Shown here piece after piece: positions 48,785-58,154 of a stretch of DNA of 64,000 nucleotides. Where the stretch lies: contig NZ_JPFK01000007.1 of assembly GCF_000733475.1 (NCBI RefSeq), positions 368,501-432,500 on the forward strand, given 5' to 3'. This DNA is from Mangrovimonas yunxiaonensis (GTDB taxonomy: Bacteria > Bacteroidota > Bacteroidia > Flavobacteriales > Flavobacteriaceae). The notes beneath the pieces were generated by a model, which saw only the letters and a list, made by a program, of their open reading frames with translations, was not told the DNA's origin and did no database searches. The translations under genes were made by a program, and so were the position numbers. Each line of letters begins with the position of its first letter. The stretch's first letter is position 1.

Positions 48785-49495
48785 ATGCGAAAAATAGTGG
48801 GTTTTATAGGCGTGTTGTTACTCGTGGTCAATGGGGCTTTTGCTCAAGCAGTCAACCAATTTGATGCCAATGGCAAACGCCACGGCATTTGGAAAAAGAA
48901 TTTCGAGGGCACTCAAGTACTGCGCTATCAGGGCGAGTTTAACCACGGTAAGGAAGTAGGCGAGTTTAAGTTCTATAAAAACGTTAACAACAAAGCGGTT
49001 TTAACAGCCTCAAAACAGTTTAAAGCCGATAGCGACATAGCGCTAACCACATTTTACGCATCCAATGGCAAAGTGGTAAGCAAAGGGCAGGCCATTGGCA
49101 AAACCCGAATAGGCAAATGGACCTATTTTCATAACAACTCCGATAAAATCATGACTCAGGAGCATTACAACAGCAACGGAAATTTAGATGGCGAGAGCAT
49201 GATTTATTACGAAAATGGCCAGACGGCAGAGCACAGCCATTTTAAAGACGGCAAATTACACGGGCAAGCACTGTGGTACGACGAGTCTGGAGCACTTATA
49301 AAAGAATACAATTATATTGAAGACAAGTTGCACGGAAAAGCCAATTTTTATGGCCCCAAGGGGGAACTAAAACTAAAAGGACAATATAAAAACGACAGGC
49401 GCGACGGCATTTGGACCTATTATAAAAACGGCGTTGTAGAAAAAGAAGAAGACTACACCAGGAGAAGCAAAAACCCCTATAAAAAACAAGAATAA
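48785..49495 (+). CDS. YwqK-type MORN-like repeat protein (exported)
   Basis: A 236-residue secreted or periplasmic protein (signal MRKIVGFIGVLLLVVNGAFA). The chain carries repeated Gly-x-h-x-G-x-W/Y segments: DANGKRHGIWKK, KIGRIGKW-like KTRIGKWTYFHNN, GNLDGESMIYYENGQT, KDGKLHGQALWYDESG, DKLHGKANFYG and RRDGIWTYYKNG. This is the MORN-like repeat found in YwqK proteins, which databases sometimes call antitoxins. The toxin-antitoxin label is doubtful here, because no toxin partner is adjacent and the protein is exported. Its own terminator follows. Confidence 0.82.
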   Translation: MRKIVGFIGVLLLVVNGAFAQAVNQFDANGKRHGIWKKNFEGTQVLRYQGEFNHGKEVGEFKFYKNVNNKAVLTASKQFKADSDIALTTFYASNGKVVSKGQAIGKTRIGKWTYFHNNSDKIMTQEHYNSNGNLDGESMIYYENGQTAEHSHFKDGKLHGQALWYDESGALIKEYNYIEDKLHGKANFYGPKGELKLKGQYKNDRRDGIWTYYKNGVVEKEEDYTRRSKNPYKKQE

Positions 49496-49515
49496 AACCC
49501 TAGGGTTTACCGCAT

Positions 49516-49545
49516 AAAAAAAGCTCCTTATTTCAGGAGCTTTTA
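49516..49545 (+). terminator. Terminator of the YwqK-type gene
   Basis: AAAAGCTCCT and AGGAGCTTTT (about 49519-49528 and 49535-49544) form a stem with A and T runs on each side. Confidence 0.8.
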
Positions 49546-49766
49546 TATTATTTAGGTATTTCACATGATGAGTAAGCTATTAATCAATCCAAATGGGGAA
49601 GTTACCTAAACATAAGTGGCTGCAATATAAATAAAAATCATACGTTTTCACAAAAAAAATACCATAAAAATGAAAGTTTTTATTTAAGTAATTGATAGTT
49701 AGCGGGTTGTTTTCTTTGGGGTGCAGCAGAAAGCGACCAGCTATTAATTTTCCTCTTAAAATAATG

Positions 49767-49774
49767 TATCTTTG
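49767..49774 (+). promoter_or_regulatory. -7 promoter element for mnmA
   Basis: TATCTTTG matches TAnnTTTG; the ATG at 49784 is nine bases beyond it. The alternative TTG at 49772 lies inside the element and is ruled out. The 240 bases upstream, back to the terminator, hold no gene. Confidence 0.65.
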
Positions 49775-49783
49775 CAACCAATT

Positions 49784-50983
49784 ATGAATAAGAAAAAACG
49801 TGTTATAGTAGGCCTTTCCGGAGGCGTAGATTCCAGTGTAGCAGCGTACCTTTTAAAGGCGCAGGGCTACGAGGTTATAGGCCTTTTTATGAAAAACTGG
49901 CATGACGATACCGTAACCATATCTAACGAATGTCCTTGGTTGGAAGACAGCAACGACGCCATGATTGTTGCCGAAAAATTAGGCATTCCGTTTCAAACGG
50001 TCGATTTAAGCGAACAATACAAAACGCGCATTGTAGACTACATGTTTAATGAGTATGAAAGGGGGCGAACACCAAACCCCGATGTGCTTTGTAACCGGGA
50101 GATTAAATTTGATGTTTTTATGAAAATTGCCCTCGACCTAGGAGCCGATTATGTGGCAACAGGACATTATTGCCGTAAAGGCACCACTCTGGCAAGCAAT
50201 GGCGAAGAAGTTTACCAATTATTATCAGGGGTCGATACCAATAAAGACCAATCGTATTTCTTGTGTCAGCTGTCGCAAGAGCAGTTGTCAAGAGCCTTAT
50301 TTCCCATAGGGGAACTAACAAAACCAGAAGTGCGGCAAATAGCGGCAGAACAAAATTTAATCACAGCCGATAAAAAAGATTCCCAAGGACTTTGCTTTAT
50401 AGGAAAAGTGAGGTTGCCAGAATTTCTTCAACAGCAGTTAAAGCCCAAAGAAGGTCTTATTGTTGAGGTGCCGGCAGACCATGAAAAATATACCGATAAA
50501 GCACCCGAATTTGCCTCTAAGGAAGCCGAGCTAAAATACCTGTCCAGAAAACACACCTACACCTTAACCGATGGCAAGGTGGTAGGCAAACACCAAGGCG
50601 CCCATTTTTTTACCAAAGGGCAACGCAAAGGGCTAGGGGTTGGCGGTACCGTAGCGCCTTTATTTGTAATAGACACCAATGTTAAGGATAACATTATTTA
50701 TACCGGCCAAGGCAACACACATCCGGGATTGTACAAACGCGGCCTTTTTATAACCAACGATGAGCTGCATTGGGTTAGGGAAGACCTCGCGTTAACCACC
50801 GGCCAAACCATGAAGGTTATGGCACGCATTCGCTACAGGCAACCTCTACAGGAAGCCACACTGCACAAAGTAGACACCGGACTTTATGTGGCATTTAAGC
50901 AGCCGCAGTCCGCCATAACCGAAGGCCAGTTTGTTGCATGGCATTTAAACGACGAGCTTATAGGCTCAGGAGTAATATCGTAA
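49784..50983 (+). CDS. mnmA: tRNA-specific 2-thiouridylase MnmA
   Basis: MnmA adds sulfur to U34 of Lys, Glu and Gln tRNAs. The 399-residue protein starts [20 protein letters not shown], with the PP-loop SGGVDSS at residues 11-17, the catalytic Cys pair in [14 protein letters not shown] (near 106) and [18 protein letters not shown] (near 207), and a C-terminal barrel domain. Both active-site cysteines are present. The nitronate monooxygenase gene follows after 9 bases. The start was taken from the promoter position and the usual MnmA lead. Confidence 0.96.
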   Translation: MNKKKRVIVGLSGGVDSSVAAYLLKAQGYEVIGLFMKNWHDDTVTISNECPWLEDSNDAMIVAEKLGIPFQTVDLSEQYKTRIVDYMFNEYERGRTPNPDVLCNREIKFDVFMKIALDLGADYVATGHYCRKGTTLASNGEEVYQLLSGVDTNKDQSYFLCQLSQEQLSRALFPIGELTKPEVRQIAAEQNLITADKKDSQGLCFIGKVRLPEFLQQQLKPKEGLIVEVPADHEKYTDKAPEFASKEAELKYLSRKHTYTLTDGKVVGKHQGAHFFTKGQRKGLGVGGTVAPLFVIDTNVKDNIIYTGQGNTHPGLYKRGLFITNDELHWVREDLALTTGQTMKVMARIRYRQPLQEATLHKVDTGLYVAFKQPQSAITEGQFVAWHLNDELIGSGVIS

Positions 50984-50992
50984 AGGGTTTAT

Positions 50993-51937
50993 ATGAAACA
51001 CAATAACATAACACAACTGTTTAACATTCAACATCCAATTGTTCAAGCTGGAATGATCTGGAATAGCGGATGGCGTTTGGCAGCCGCTGCTAGTAACGCA
51101 GGTATTTTAGGCTTAATAGGAGCCGGAAGCATGTATCCTGAAGTGCTTCGAGAACACATTCAAAAATGCAAGAAAGCCACCCAAAAGCCTTTTGGGGTTA
51201 ATGTGCCCATGCTGTATCCGGATATTGAAAAAATCATGGACATCATTGTTGAAGAAGGCGTGAAAATTGTATTCACTTCTGCCGGAAACCCTAAAACCTG
51301 GACCAAGTGGTTACAGGACAGAGGCATTACGGTTGTTCATGTGGTAAGCAGTGTTAAGTTTGCACTTAAAGCACAAGAGGCTGGGGTCGATGCCGTAGTT
51401 GCCGAAGGCTTTGAAGCAGGCGGGCACAACGGCCGCGACGAAACCACGACCTTAACCTTAATTCCTATGGTAAAGGAGCAATTGGAAATTCCTTTAATTG
51501 CTGCAGGGGGTATTGCCACTGGGCAAGCCATGCTAGCGTGTATGGTATTAGGAGCCGATGGCGTGCAGGTAGGAAGTCGTTTTGTTGCGAGTGAAGAAAG
51601 CTCGGCCCACCAAGCTTTTAAGCAGGTTGTTGTCGATGCCAAAGAAGGCGATACCCAACTTACCTTAAAAGAGCTAGCACCGGTAAGGCTCGTTAAAAAC
51701 AAATTCTATCAGGACGTTCAGGAGCTGTATAGAAAAAGCCCTTCAATAGAAGAACTAAAAGAATTGTTGGGACGTGCGCGGGCCAAACGTGGCATGTTTG
51801 AAGGCGATTTAGAAGAAGGCGAACTGGAAATAGGCCAAATAGCAGGCCTTATTCATGAGGTAAAGCCTGTCGCCCAGATTGTCGCCCAAATGCTAAACGA
51901 ATTTGAAGTCGCTAAAAAAAATGTGTCAACCCTGTAA
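50993..51937 (+). CDS. Nitronate monooxygenase / FMN-dependent enoyl reductase family
   Basis: A 314-residue TIM-barrel flavoenzyme of the NMO family. It has HPIVQAGMIWNSGWRLAAAA (14-33), GVNVPMLYPDI (near 68), EAGGHNGRDETTTLTLIPMV (near 140-159; the GGH loop of NMO or FabK), PLIAAGGIATGQAMLACMVL, and GADGVQVGSRFVASEE. NMO enzymes oxidise propionate 3-nitronate, while FabK is an enoyl-ACP reductase; the two share this core and the sequence does not fully separate them. It sits 9 bases after mnmA. Confidence 0.85.
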   Translation: MKHNNITQLFNIQHPIVQAGMIWNSGWRLAAAASNAGILGLIGAGSMYPEVLREHIQKCKKATQKPFGVNVPMLYPDIEKIMDIIVEEGVKIVFTSAGNPKTWTKWLQDRGITVVHVVSSVKFALKAQEAGVDAVVAEGFEAGGHNGRDETTTLTLIPMVKEQLEIPLIAAGGIATGQAMLACMVLGADGVQVGSRFVASEESSAHQAFKQVVVDAKEGDTQLTLKELAPVRLVKNKFYQDVQELYRKSPSIEELKELLGRARAKRGMFEGDLEEGELEIGQIAGLIHEVKPVAQIVAQMLNEFEVAKKNVSTL

Positions 51938-52042
51938 TACGAGTTGTCTAATGCACTTTTAGGGGAAATTATCTTCTTTTACGGTTAAGGAATTAAAGGT
52001 TTTTTTAACGAAAACAAAACGGGTTATCAAAACCTAAAACTT

Positions 52043-52050
52043 TACTTTTG
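52043..52050 (+). promoter_or_regulatory. -7 promoter element next to the MATE gene start
   Basis: TACTTTTG matches TAnnTTTG and ends four bases before the ATG at 52055, so a leaderless transcript is predicted. Confidence 0.6.
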
Positions 52051-52054
52051 CCAA

Positions 52055-53440
52055 ATGGTTTTGAGCAACTATACAAAAGAATTTCGTTATAACTGGAAAC
52101 TGGCAGCACCAGTAATGTTAGGGATGCTAGGGCATACCTTTGTTAGTTTTGTCGATAACATTATGGTGGGGCAGCTGGGAACGGCAGAATTGGCAGCCGT
52201 ATCTTTGGGCAACAGCTTTATGTTTATTGCCATGTCGTTGGGCATTGGCTTTTCTACAGCCATAACACCTTTGGTAGCAGAAGCCGATGCCGCCAAAAAT
52301 TTTAAGCAAGGAAAATCGGCTTTTAAACATGGATTACTTTTGTGTTTGCTGTTAGGCATAGCCTTGTTTTTGGTCTTATTCTTTTCAAAACCTTTAATGT
52401 ACCTCATGAAACAGCCCATAGAGGTAGTCGAACTGGCATTGCCGTATCTAGATTTGGTAGCCTTTTCGTTAATTCCCCTAGTGGTTTTTCAGGCCTTTAA
52501 GCAGTTTAGCGATGGCCTGTCCATGACCAAATACCCCATGTACGCAACCTTATTGGCCAATGTGGTAAACGTACTGCTAAACTACATGCTTATTTTTGGG
52601 AAATTTGGATGTCCTAAACTGGGCATCGTAGGGGCGGCCTACGGCACATTAATCTCTCGAGTAATTATGGTCGCGTTTTTATGGGTGCTGTTAATGAACC
52701 ATCACAAATCAAAAGACTTTGTAACCAACATTAAAATTTTTGTTTGGGACAAGCTCATGTTAAGAAAGCTTGTCAATCTAGGCTCGCCTAGTGCCATGCA
52801 AATGTTTTTTGAAGTGGCCATATTTACAGCGGCCATTTGGTTGAGTGGGCTGTTGGGGAAAAATCCACAAGCAGCCAATCAAATAGCCCTTAACCTATCA
52901 TCAATGACCTTTATGGTGGCTACAGGCTTAAGTGTTGCAGCCATGATACGGGTAGGGAACCAAAAAGGCTTGCAAAACTACTTGGAGCTACGCCGCATAG
53001 CCATATCCATCTTTTTACTCGGCATTATTTTAGCCTGTGTTTTTGGCCTGTTCTTTTTAATCATGCACAACCAGTTGCCCAAGCTGTATGTCGATTTTGA
53101 CGATGTCGTAAACTTTAAGGACAATACAGAAGTGGTCTCTATTGCAGCCACCCTTTTAATTGCCGCGGCTATTTTTCAGATAAGCGATAGCATTCAAGTT
53201 ATCATGTTGGGCGCCCTAAGAGGACTGCAGGATGTAAAATTACCAACCCTAATCACTTTTATTTCGTATTGGGTGGTGGGCTTCCCCATAAGTTATGTTC
53301 TAGGCAAAGAAACCGCTTATGGTAGTTTCGGAATTTGGCTAGGCTTGTTGGCAGGGTTAACAACTGCCGCAATTTTATTGTATATTCGTTTTAATTTTCT
53401 GACTAAAAAACTAATTGATTCAAAACATGGAGCTTCCTAA
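52055..53440 (+). CDS. MATE family efflux transporter
   Basis: A 461-residue inner-membrane protein with about 12 helices in two related halves. MATE features are WKLAAPVMLGMLGHTFVSFV and VDNIMVGQLGTAELAAVSLG (15-50), GIGFSTAITPLVAEADAA (near 66-83), and in the second half LVNLGSPSAMQMFFEVAIFT and AANQIALNLSSMTFMVATGL. It would export cationic compounds using a Na+ or H+ gradient; substrates are unknown. The next small gene overlaps its last 14 bases. A GTG or TTG a few codons later cannot be excluded as start. Confidence 0.92.
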   Translation: MVLSNYTKEFRYNWKLAAPVMLGMLGHTFVSFVDNIMVGQLGTAELAAVSLGNSFMFIAMSLGIGFSTAITPLVAEADAAKNFKQGKSAFKHGLLLCLLLGIALFLVLFFSKPLMYLMKQPIEVVELALPYLDLVAFSLIPLVVFQAFKQFSDGLSMTKYPMYATLLANVVNVLLNYMLIFGKFGCPKLGIVGAAYGTLISRVIMVAFLWVLLMNHHKSKDFVTNIKIFVWDKLMLRKLVNLGSPSAMQMFFEVAIFTAAIWLSGLLGKNPQAANQIALNLSSMTFMVATGLSVAAMIRVGNQKGLQNYLELRRIAISIFLLGIILACVFGLFFLIMHNQLPKLYVDFDDVVNFKDNTEVVSIAATLLIAAAIFQISDSIQVIMLGALRGLQDVKLPTLITFISYWVVGFPISYVLGKETAYGSFGIWLGLLAGLTTAAILLYIRFNFLTKKLIDSKHGAS

Positions 53441-53657
53441 ATTTTTATTGGGCGACAATACCGATCTCCCAGATACAGCGTTTGTAATACATACCGATTT
53501 CCCGAGATTTATCTTAAACCTTGAAAACGATGATGTTGAGTGGTTGGAAGATTTTGACCAACACGACCAAAAGGAACTGGAAACCGAAGCCGAAAACCTA
53601 ATTCAACAAGCGCTAGACTTTTACGATAGGGAAGTGGCACGCTACGAAGCAAACTAA
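53427..53657 (+). CDS. Small acidic hypothetical protein
   Basis: A 76-codon gene starting at ATG 53427 (MELPKFLLGDNTDLPDTAFV), inside the end of the MATE gene; a four-codon longer start at 53415 is less likely. The chain is strongly acidic (ENDDVEWLEDFDQHDQKELE) and ends FYDREVARYEAN. I recognise a flavobacterial conserved small protein pattern but no named domain. It is followed by PAP2 three bases later, so the three genes are coupled. Function unknown. Confidence 0.75.
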   Translation: MELPKFLLGDNTDLPDTAFVIHTDFPRFILNLENDDVEWLEDFDQHDQKELETEAENLIQQALDFYDREVARYEAN

Positions 53658-53660
53658 GCG

Positions 53661-54233
53661 ATGTTAGAACAGTTACTGCAATTCGATACCGATTTGTTTT
53701 TGTACCTAAATAAGTTAGGCACAGAAACTTGGGATGGCTTTTGGATGTTTTATACCACCAAGTTTAACTGGATTCCGTTTTATGCCGTTCTTTTGTACTT
53801 TATTTTTAAACAGGAAAACCGCAAGATGTTTGTTGTAATCCTATTGCTTGTTGTGGCCATGGTTACTTTTACCGATCAGGTAACCAACTTGTTTAAACAC
53901 GGCTTAATGCGCCCTAGGCCCTGCCATGAGGAGGCGCTGCAAAGCCTAATGCGTTTGGTTAAGCCGTATTGCGGCGGAAAATATGGCTATTTTTCTGGCC
54001 ACGCCTCCAATTCTATGGCCGTAGCCATATTTAGTGGCTTACTGTTGCGCAAACGCTTTAAAAACGTTATTTGGATGATGATTGTTTGGTCTATTGCCAT
54101 GGGGTATAGCCGCATTTATATCGGGGTTCACTATCCGTTAGATGTGTTAAGCGGCCTGGTGTTTGGTGCGCTTTCAGGCTATATGTTCTATAGGTTGAGC
54201 CTTTTTTTAAGAATGAGGTTCCGTTTGGCTTAG
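53661..54233 (+). CDS. PAP2-family membrane phosphatase
   Basis: A 190-residue membrane protein with about five or six helices. The acid phosphatase motifs are present: KHGLMRPRP near 91-99, the YFSGHASNSMAVAIF segment near 114-128 (SGH), and SRIYIGVHYPLDVLSG near 155-170 (SR-x5-H-x3-D). This fits lipid phosphatases such as undecaprenyl-diphosphate or phosphatidate phosphatases. The exact lipid is unknown. It follows the small acidic gene by three bases. Confidence 0.9.
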   Translation: MLEQLLQFDTDLFLYLNKLGTETWDGFWMFYTTKFNWIPFYAVLLYFIFKQENRKMFVVILLLVVAMVTFTDQVTNLFKHGLMRPRPCHEEALQSLMRLVKPYCGGKYGYFSGHASNSMAVAIFSGLLLRKRFKNVIWMMIVWSIAMGYSRIYIGVHYPLDVLSGLVFGALSGYMFYRLSLFLRMRFRLA

Positions 54234-54289
54234 CAACTAGTAAAACCAATTTTTAACAGACCTTTTTAAAGGTGTAGTTTACTTTAATT

Positions 54290-55231
54290 ATGAAAATACT
54301 TGTAACAGGTGCTGTAGGGTTTATAGGCTCTCATACTGCCGAACGGCTATCGGATTTAGGCCACGAAGTAATCGGGGTCGATAACTATTCGCCTTACTAC
54401 AGTGTGGCGTTAAAACAGTTAAATGCCCAGGCCCTTAAGCAAAAAAACATAACGATTATCGATACCGATCTTAGAGAAGCGAATTTAAGCTCAAGGCTTC
54501 CAAACGATATTGATTACATTTTTCATTTTGCTGCACAGCCCGGCATTTCAAGTACCTCTACGTTTGAAGATTATTTTAGCAACAACATTCTCGCCACCAA
54601 GAACCTGATCGATTATGCCTTAGCACTACCGGCGTTAAAGCTGTTTGTAAACATAGGCACCTCTTCAATTTACGGTTTAGAAGCGACCTATCCCGAAGAG
54701 AAAGCACCCAAGCCGGCATCGCATTATGGCGTAACCAAATTGGCAGCAGAGCAGTTGGTGCTTCAAAAATCACGCGAAAAGCAATTGAAGGCCTGTTCGC
54801 TGCGGTTGTATTCGGTTATTGGCCCAAGAGAACGCCCAGAAAAAATGTACACCAAGCTTATTGCTAACGGACTTAACGATGAGGCTTTCCCGCTTTTTGA
54901 AGGCAGCGACAAGCACCTGCGCAGTTTTACCTATGTGGGCGATATTGTAGACGGCGTGGTATCGGTTATTGGTAAGGAGGCGGTTGTTAATGGCGAAATT
55001 ATTAATTTAGGGACAGAGGTCGAACACACCACCCAAGAGGGCATCGAGACGGTAGAACGTGTTTTGGGAAGGTCAATAAAAATTGAACTGATGCCAAAAC
55101 GTCCGGGCGACCAATTACGCACCAAAGCCAACATCGATAAAGCTAGAGAATTGTTGGGGTATACCCCCCAAACCACGTTGTTAGAAGCTGTAGAAAAACA
55201 GGTGGCGTGGTATAAAGAAAACCTGTTATAA
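54290..55231 (+). CDS. NAD-dependent epimerase/dehydratase family protein
   Basis: A 313-residue extended SDR. It has the NAD-binding GAVGFIGSHTAERL (residues 7-20; GxxGxxG), FHFAAQPGISSTS near 81-93, a SSIYG step near 125, and the catalytic YGVTKLAAEQL (Y-x3-K) near 145. It resembles UDP-glucuronate or UDP-glucose 4-epimerases that act in surface polysaccharide synthesis. The sugar is not determinable. Its last six bases overlap the end of the convergent meaB gene. It follows the PAP2 gene by 56 bases. Confidence 0.9.
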   Translation: MKILVTGAVGFIGSHTAERLSDLGHEVIGVDNYSPYYSVALKQLNAQALKQKNITIIDTDLREANLSSRLPNDIDYIFHFAAQPGISSTSTFEDYFSNNILATKNLIDYALALPALKLFVNIGTSSIYGLEATYPEEKAPKPASHYGVTKLAAEQLVLQKSREKQLKACSLRLYSVIGPRERPEKMYTKLIANGLNDEAFPLFEGSDKHLRSFTYVGDIVDGVVSVIGKEAVVNGEIINLGTEVEHTTQEGIETVERVLGRSIKIELMPKRPGDQLRTKANIDKARELLGYTPQTTLLEAVEKQVAWYKENLL

Positions 55232-56314
55232 CGCTTTTTCTAAGGCCAATAAATATTCGGCGGCAGCAAAAGGCGTCGTTTTATTCTGCGCTACAAGCGC
55301 TAATTGTTCGGCTAAGGCAGTCTTAATTTTCGTATGGTTAAAAAACCGCTGATTTAGCTGCTCTTCTATGGTTTGCATTAACCAAAACTTGTTTTGTTCT
55401 TGGCGATGATGCTCAAAAAAACCGTTGGATTTGGTTTGGGTTATGTAGGCCGATAGCAGCTCCCATATCTTATCGATGCCCTCGTGTTTTAAGGCGCTAC
55501 ACAAAGTAACTTTTGGCGTCCAGCCAGAAGCCTTTTGAGGATAAAGATGCAATGCCCGGTTAAATTCTACCTTAGCGAGTTTGGCAGCCTTAATGTTATC
55601 GCCATCAGCTTTGTTTATGGCAATGGCATCGGCCATTTCAATAATGCCGCGTTTTATGCCTTGCAATTCATCGCCCGCACCAGCGAGTTTTAACAGTAAA
55701 AAGAAATCGACCATACTGTGTACGGCGGTTTCGCTTTGTCCAACCCCAACCGTTTCAATAATAATGGTATCAAAACCGGCTGCCTCACATAAAATAATGG
55801 CTTCCCGGGTTTTTCTGGCAACACCACCTAATGCATTTCCAGAAGCAGAGGGCCGTATAAAGGCATTGGGGTTGTTTACTAGGGCTTCCATACGGGTTTT
55901 ATCGCCCAAAATACTGCCTTTGGTTACCGTACTACTGGGGTCTACGGCCAAGACGGCCACTTTTTTCCCCAGAGTGGTTAAATAGCTGCCAAAGGCTTCA
56001 ATAAAAGTACTTTTACCTACCCCCGGAACCCCTGTAATGCCAATTCTGGTCGAGGCATTGGCATGTTCCAAACAGCGCTGTATAATGGCCGAAGCCTTTT
56101 TGTAATGCTCGGGGTTTTGACTTTCTACAAGGGTAATGGCCCGACTTAAGGCCGTAATATCTCCCTTAATAATGGCCGCGGTAAGCGCCTTGGCAGAAAG
56201 TTGCTTTTTGCGTTTTTGCTTAATAAAAGCAATATGCGCGGCATTGGTAATCTCTGGATCGGGAACACCACCTTGCTCATTTAGGGCTGATATGTGCTTA
56301 TTTTTTTTCGTCAA
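55226..56314 (-). CDS. meaB: Methylmalonyl-CoA mutase-associated GTPase MeaB
   Basis: MeaB is a G3E GTPase that protects and loads the B12-dependent methylmalonyl-CoA mutase. The 362-residue protein has Walker A GITGVPGVGKSTFIEAFGSY (near 92-111), VAVLAVDPSS, RPSASGNALGGVARKTREAI, ETVGVGQSETAVHSMVDFF, and the G4 box AINKADGDNI. Length is typical. No mutase gene is in the window. It overlaps the DUF2911 gene by 17 bases at its start and the epimerase by 6 bases at its end. Confidence 0.95.
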   Translation of the reverse strand: MTKKNKHISALNEQGGVPDPEITNAAHIAFIKQKRKKQLSAKALTAAIIKGDITALSRAITLVESQNPEHYKKASAIIQRCLEHANASTRIGITGVPGVGKSTFIEAFGSYLTTLGKKVAVLAVDPSSTVTKGSILGDKTRMEALVNNPNAFIRPSASGNALGGVARKTREAIILCEAAGFDTIIIETVGVGQSETAVHSMVDFFLLLKLAGAGDELQGIKRGIIEMADAIAINKADGDNIKAAKLAKVEFNRALHLYPQKASGWTPKVTLCSALKHEGIDKIWELLSAYITQTKSNGFFEHHRQEQNKFWLMQTIEEQLNQRFFNHTKIKTALAEQLALVAQNKTTPFAAAEYLLALEKAL

Positions 56315-56873
56315 ATTGTGTTAAGGGAACGGCAATTTTTACATTGTCCCAAGCCATGGTTAACGATAGGTCGTCTAAAGCATTGTCAAAACCAATCGTA
56401 AATTGTTCAACAACAGTGTTTAGCTCCTCAACGGGAACTTCAATATCAATCATGTCGAATTTGGGATCGCGCATGGGGTTCATTTCCATGTCTACACCCC
56501 AAGGGTATTGTTTGGCATTAAACATCACATGCCAGCTGGAGTCGCTAGGAATGGTCCATAGCGTATATTTTCCTGCCGGAAGCGAATCGGTATGCACTTT
56601 TAGGGGCTTGTTGGTTTCAAAAGTAGTGGCCTCGTTTGCCCCGGTACGCCATACCTTTTTGTAAGGTACCAAGCCGCCAAAAACCTCACGCCCACGTTTA
56701 GAAGGCCTGTTGTAAAATACGTTCAGCTTCAAATCGTTTTTGGTAAACGATATGGTGTCTTTCGGGCTTAAGGGCTTGCTTAATAGGCTGTCATCAATAA
56801 AATAGGCGTATATAAAAACTCCAACGGCAGCCAGAACCAAGAGCCGTAAAACCCACTTCAAAAATCTATTCAT
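56298..56873 (-). CDS. DUF2911 domain protein, membrane-anchored
   Basis: A 191-residue protein with an N-terminal anchor (FLKWVLRLLVLAAVGVFIYA) and a DUF2911 beta-rich domain (NVFYNRPSKRGREVFGGLVP, KVWRTGANEATTFETNK, GKYTLWTIPSDSSWHVMFN). The domain function is not known. The anchor keeps it in the periplasm or outer face. It is coupled to meaB by a 17-base overlap. Confidence 0.88.
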   Translation of the reverse strand: MNRFLKWVLRLLVLAAVGVFIYAYFIDDSLLSKPLSPKDTISFTKNDLKLNVFYNRPSKRGREVFGGLVPYKKVWRTGANEATTFETNKPLKVHTDSLPAGKYTLWTIPSDSSWHVMFNAKQYPWGVDMEMNPMRDPKFDMIDIEVPVEELNTVVEQFTIGFDNALDDLSLTMAWDNVKIAVPLTQFDEKK

Positions 56874-56985
56874 AAGGCAATCGTCATTTAAAATTTAAAG
56901 ATAACTAAAAGTCCTTCCCAGTAAAAGGAAACGGTAAAATCTTAACGAAATTTTTAATACCTTAAAAAAAACGTTTCATTTTTTG

Positions 56986-57004
56986 CAACAATACAATTTT
57001 GTTG
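56986..57004. promoter_or_regulatory. Inverted repeat upstream of the ECF sigma gene
   Basis: CAACAA (56986-56991) and TTGTTG (56999-57004) form an inverted repeat about 41 bases upstream of the sigma factor ATG. It may be an operator or promoter part of the autoregulated unit; no standard -7 element is clear. Confidence 0.35.
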
Positions 57005-57045
57005 TCGTCTTTAAGGTGAACTAAACCAATAACCAAAAAAGCCCA

Positions 57046-57597
57046 ATGCTTAAAAACGGCATTATTAAACAATGTAAACAGAATAACCGTATGGCACAAA
57101 TGCAGTTGTACAACCAGTACTGCAATGGTATGTATATTGTGGCCTACAGATTCTTGAAAAACAAAGCCGATGCCGAAGATGCGGTGCAGGAAGCTTTTAT
57201 AAAGGCCTTCTCTAAACTCCATCAGTTTACAGAGGATGTTACTTTTGGTGCTTGGTTAAAACGTATTGTCGTTAACCGCTGTATCGATGTTTTAAAGTCC
57301 CAAAAACAACAGGTGTTGAACTTAGAGGACAACCACCTTAAGGTGGTCGATACCGCAACAGACGACAACTGGTTGGTCGACGACAGTGTGACCGTAGAAG
57401 CCGTAAAGCAGGCCATTGAGGATTTGCCCGACAAGTACAGATATGTTGTTATGCTGTATTTGTTGGAAGGCTACGACCATCAAGAGATTGCGAGCATTTT
57501 AGATATTTCTGAAGTGGCTTCACGAACACAACTGTCTAGAGGCAAGAAAAAATTACAATTACGTTTAAAACCTTTAAAAGATGGCACAAGACATTAA
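57046..57597 (+). CDS. ECF RNA polymerase sigma factor
   Basis: A 183-residue sigma-70 family ECF factor. Region 2 is RMAQMQLYNQYCNGMYIVAY with FLKNKADAEDAVQEAFIKAF (15-62), and region 4 is AIEDLPDKYRYVVMLYLLEG with YDHQEIASILDISEVASRTQ (about 125-165), ending in RGKKKLQLRLKPL. The next gene overlaps its last 17 bases, with an apparent anti-sigma protein then a secreted surface-like protein. This fits an envelope-sensing regulon, which is inference. Confidence 0.92.
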   Translation: MLKNGIIKQCKQNNRMAQMQLYNQYCNGMYIVAYRFLKNKADAEDAVQEAFIKAFSKLHQFTEDVTFGAWLKRIVVNRCIDVLKSQKQQVLNLEDNHLKVVDTATDDNWLVDDSVTVEAVKQAIEDLPDKYRYVVMLYLLEGYDHQEIASILDISEVASRTQLSRGKKKLQLRLKPLKDGTRH

Positions 57598-58150
57598 ATC
57601 GTTGCTTAAAAACAATCAATCAAGCGAACAGATTCAAATGCCGGAAGGGCATGATAAGCGGTTTTTAGAACGCCTAGAGGCCTCATTCCCTCAGGCTACA
57701 GTTTCCAAACGCGCCTCTTGGCGGTGGCAAGCCATAGCGGCCAGTATGGTGGTTGCTTTGGGCTTGGGCTATGTGGTATTTCAGGAGTTAAAAACACCGG
57801 AAACGCAAACCGTAGTGCATACCAAAACAGCTGAAAGCCCCACTAAAACGCTAGGCGATGTGTCTCCAGATTTAAAGAAAGTCGAGGATTACTATCTGGC
57901 CAGCATTAGCTACGAGCTTTCTAAAGTTAAGGTCACCCCAGAAAACAAGGAACTTTTTGATGGCTATGTAGGCCGTTTAGAGGAATTAAACAACGAATAC
58001 CAAAAACTGTCTGACGAGCTTACAAAAAACGGGCCTAACGAATTTACCGTAAACGCCCTGATTAACAACCTTAAAATGCGACTGAATTTATTGTACCGCT
58101 TAAAGGAACAATTGCAAGCGTTTTCAGACCACAATCAAAAAACAATTTAA
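57581..58150 (+). CDS. Putative membrane anti-sigma factor
   Basis: A 189-residue protein starting inside the sigma gene (17-base overlap). The N-terminal 45 residues are cytosolic and charged (PEGHDKRFLERLEASFPQ), followed by one membrane helix (WQAIAASMVVALGLGYVVF) near 49-67, then a periplasmic part (YYLASISYELSKVKVTPENK, LEELNNEYQKLSDELTKNG) with likely coiled-coil helices. No zinc HxxxCxxC motif is seen, so it is not the classic ZAS type. The tight coupling to the ECF gene is the main evidence that it controls the sigma factor. Confidence 0.72.
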   Translation: MAQDIKSLLKNNQSSEQIQMPEGHDKRFLERLEASFPQATVSKRASWRWQAIAASMVVALGLGYVVFQELKTPETQTVVHTKTAESPTKTLGDVSPDLKKVEDYYLASISYELSKVKVTPENKELFDGYVGRLEELNNEYQKLSDELTKNGPNEFTVNALINNLKMRLNLLYRLKEQLQAFSDHNQKTI

Positions 58151-58154
58151 ACAC

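Noticed and set aside
49580-49777. 65-codon minus-strand frame in the gap before mnmA
   Set aside because: It crosses the mnmA promoter, is AT-rich with aromatic residues typical of non-coding frames, and matches no family I know.
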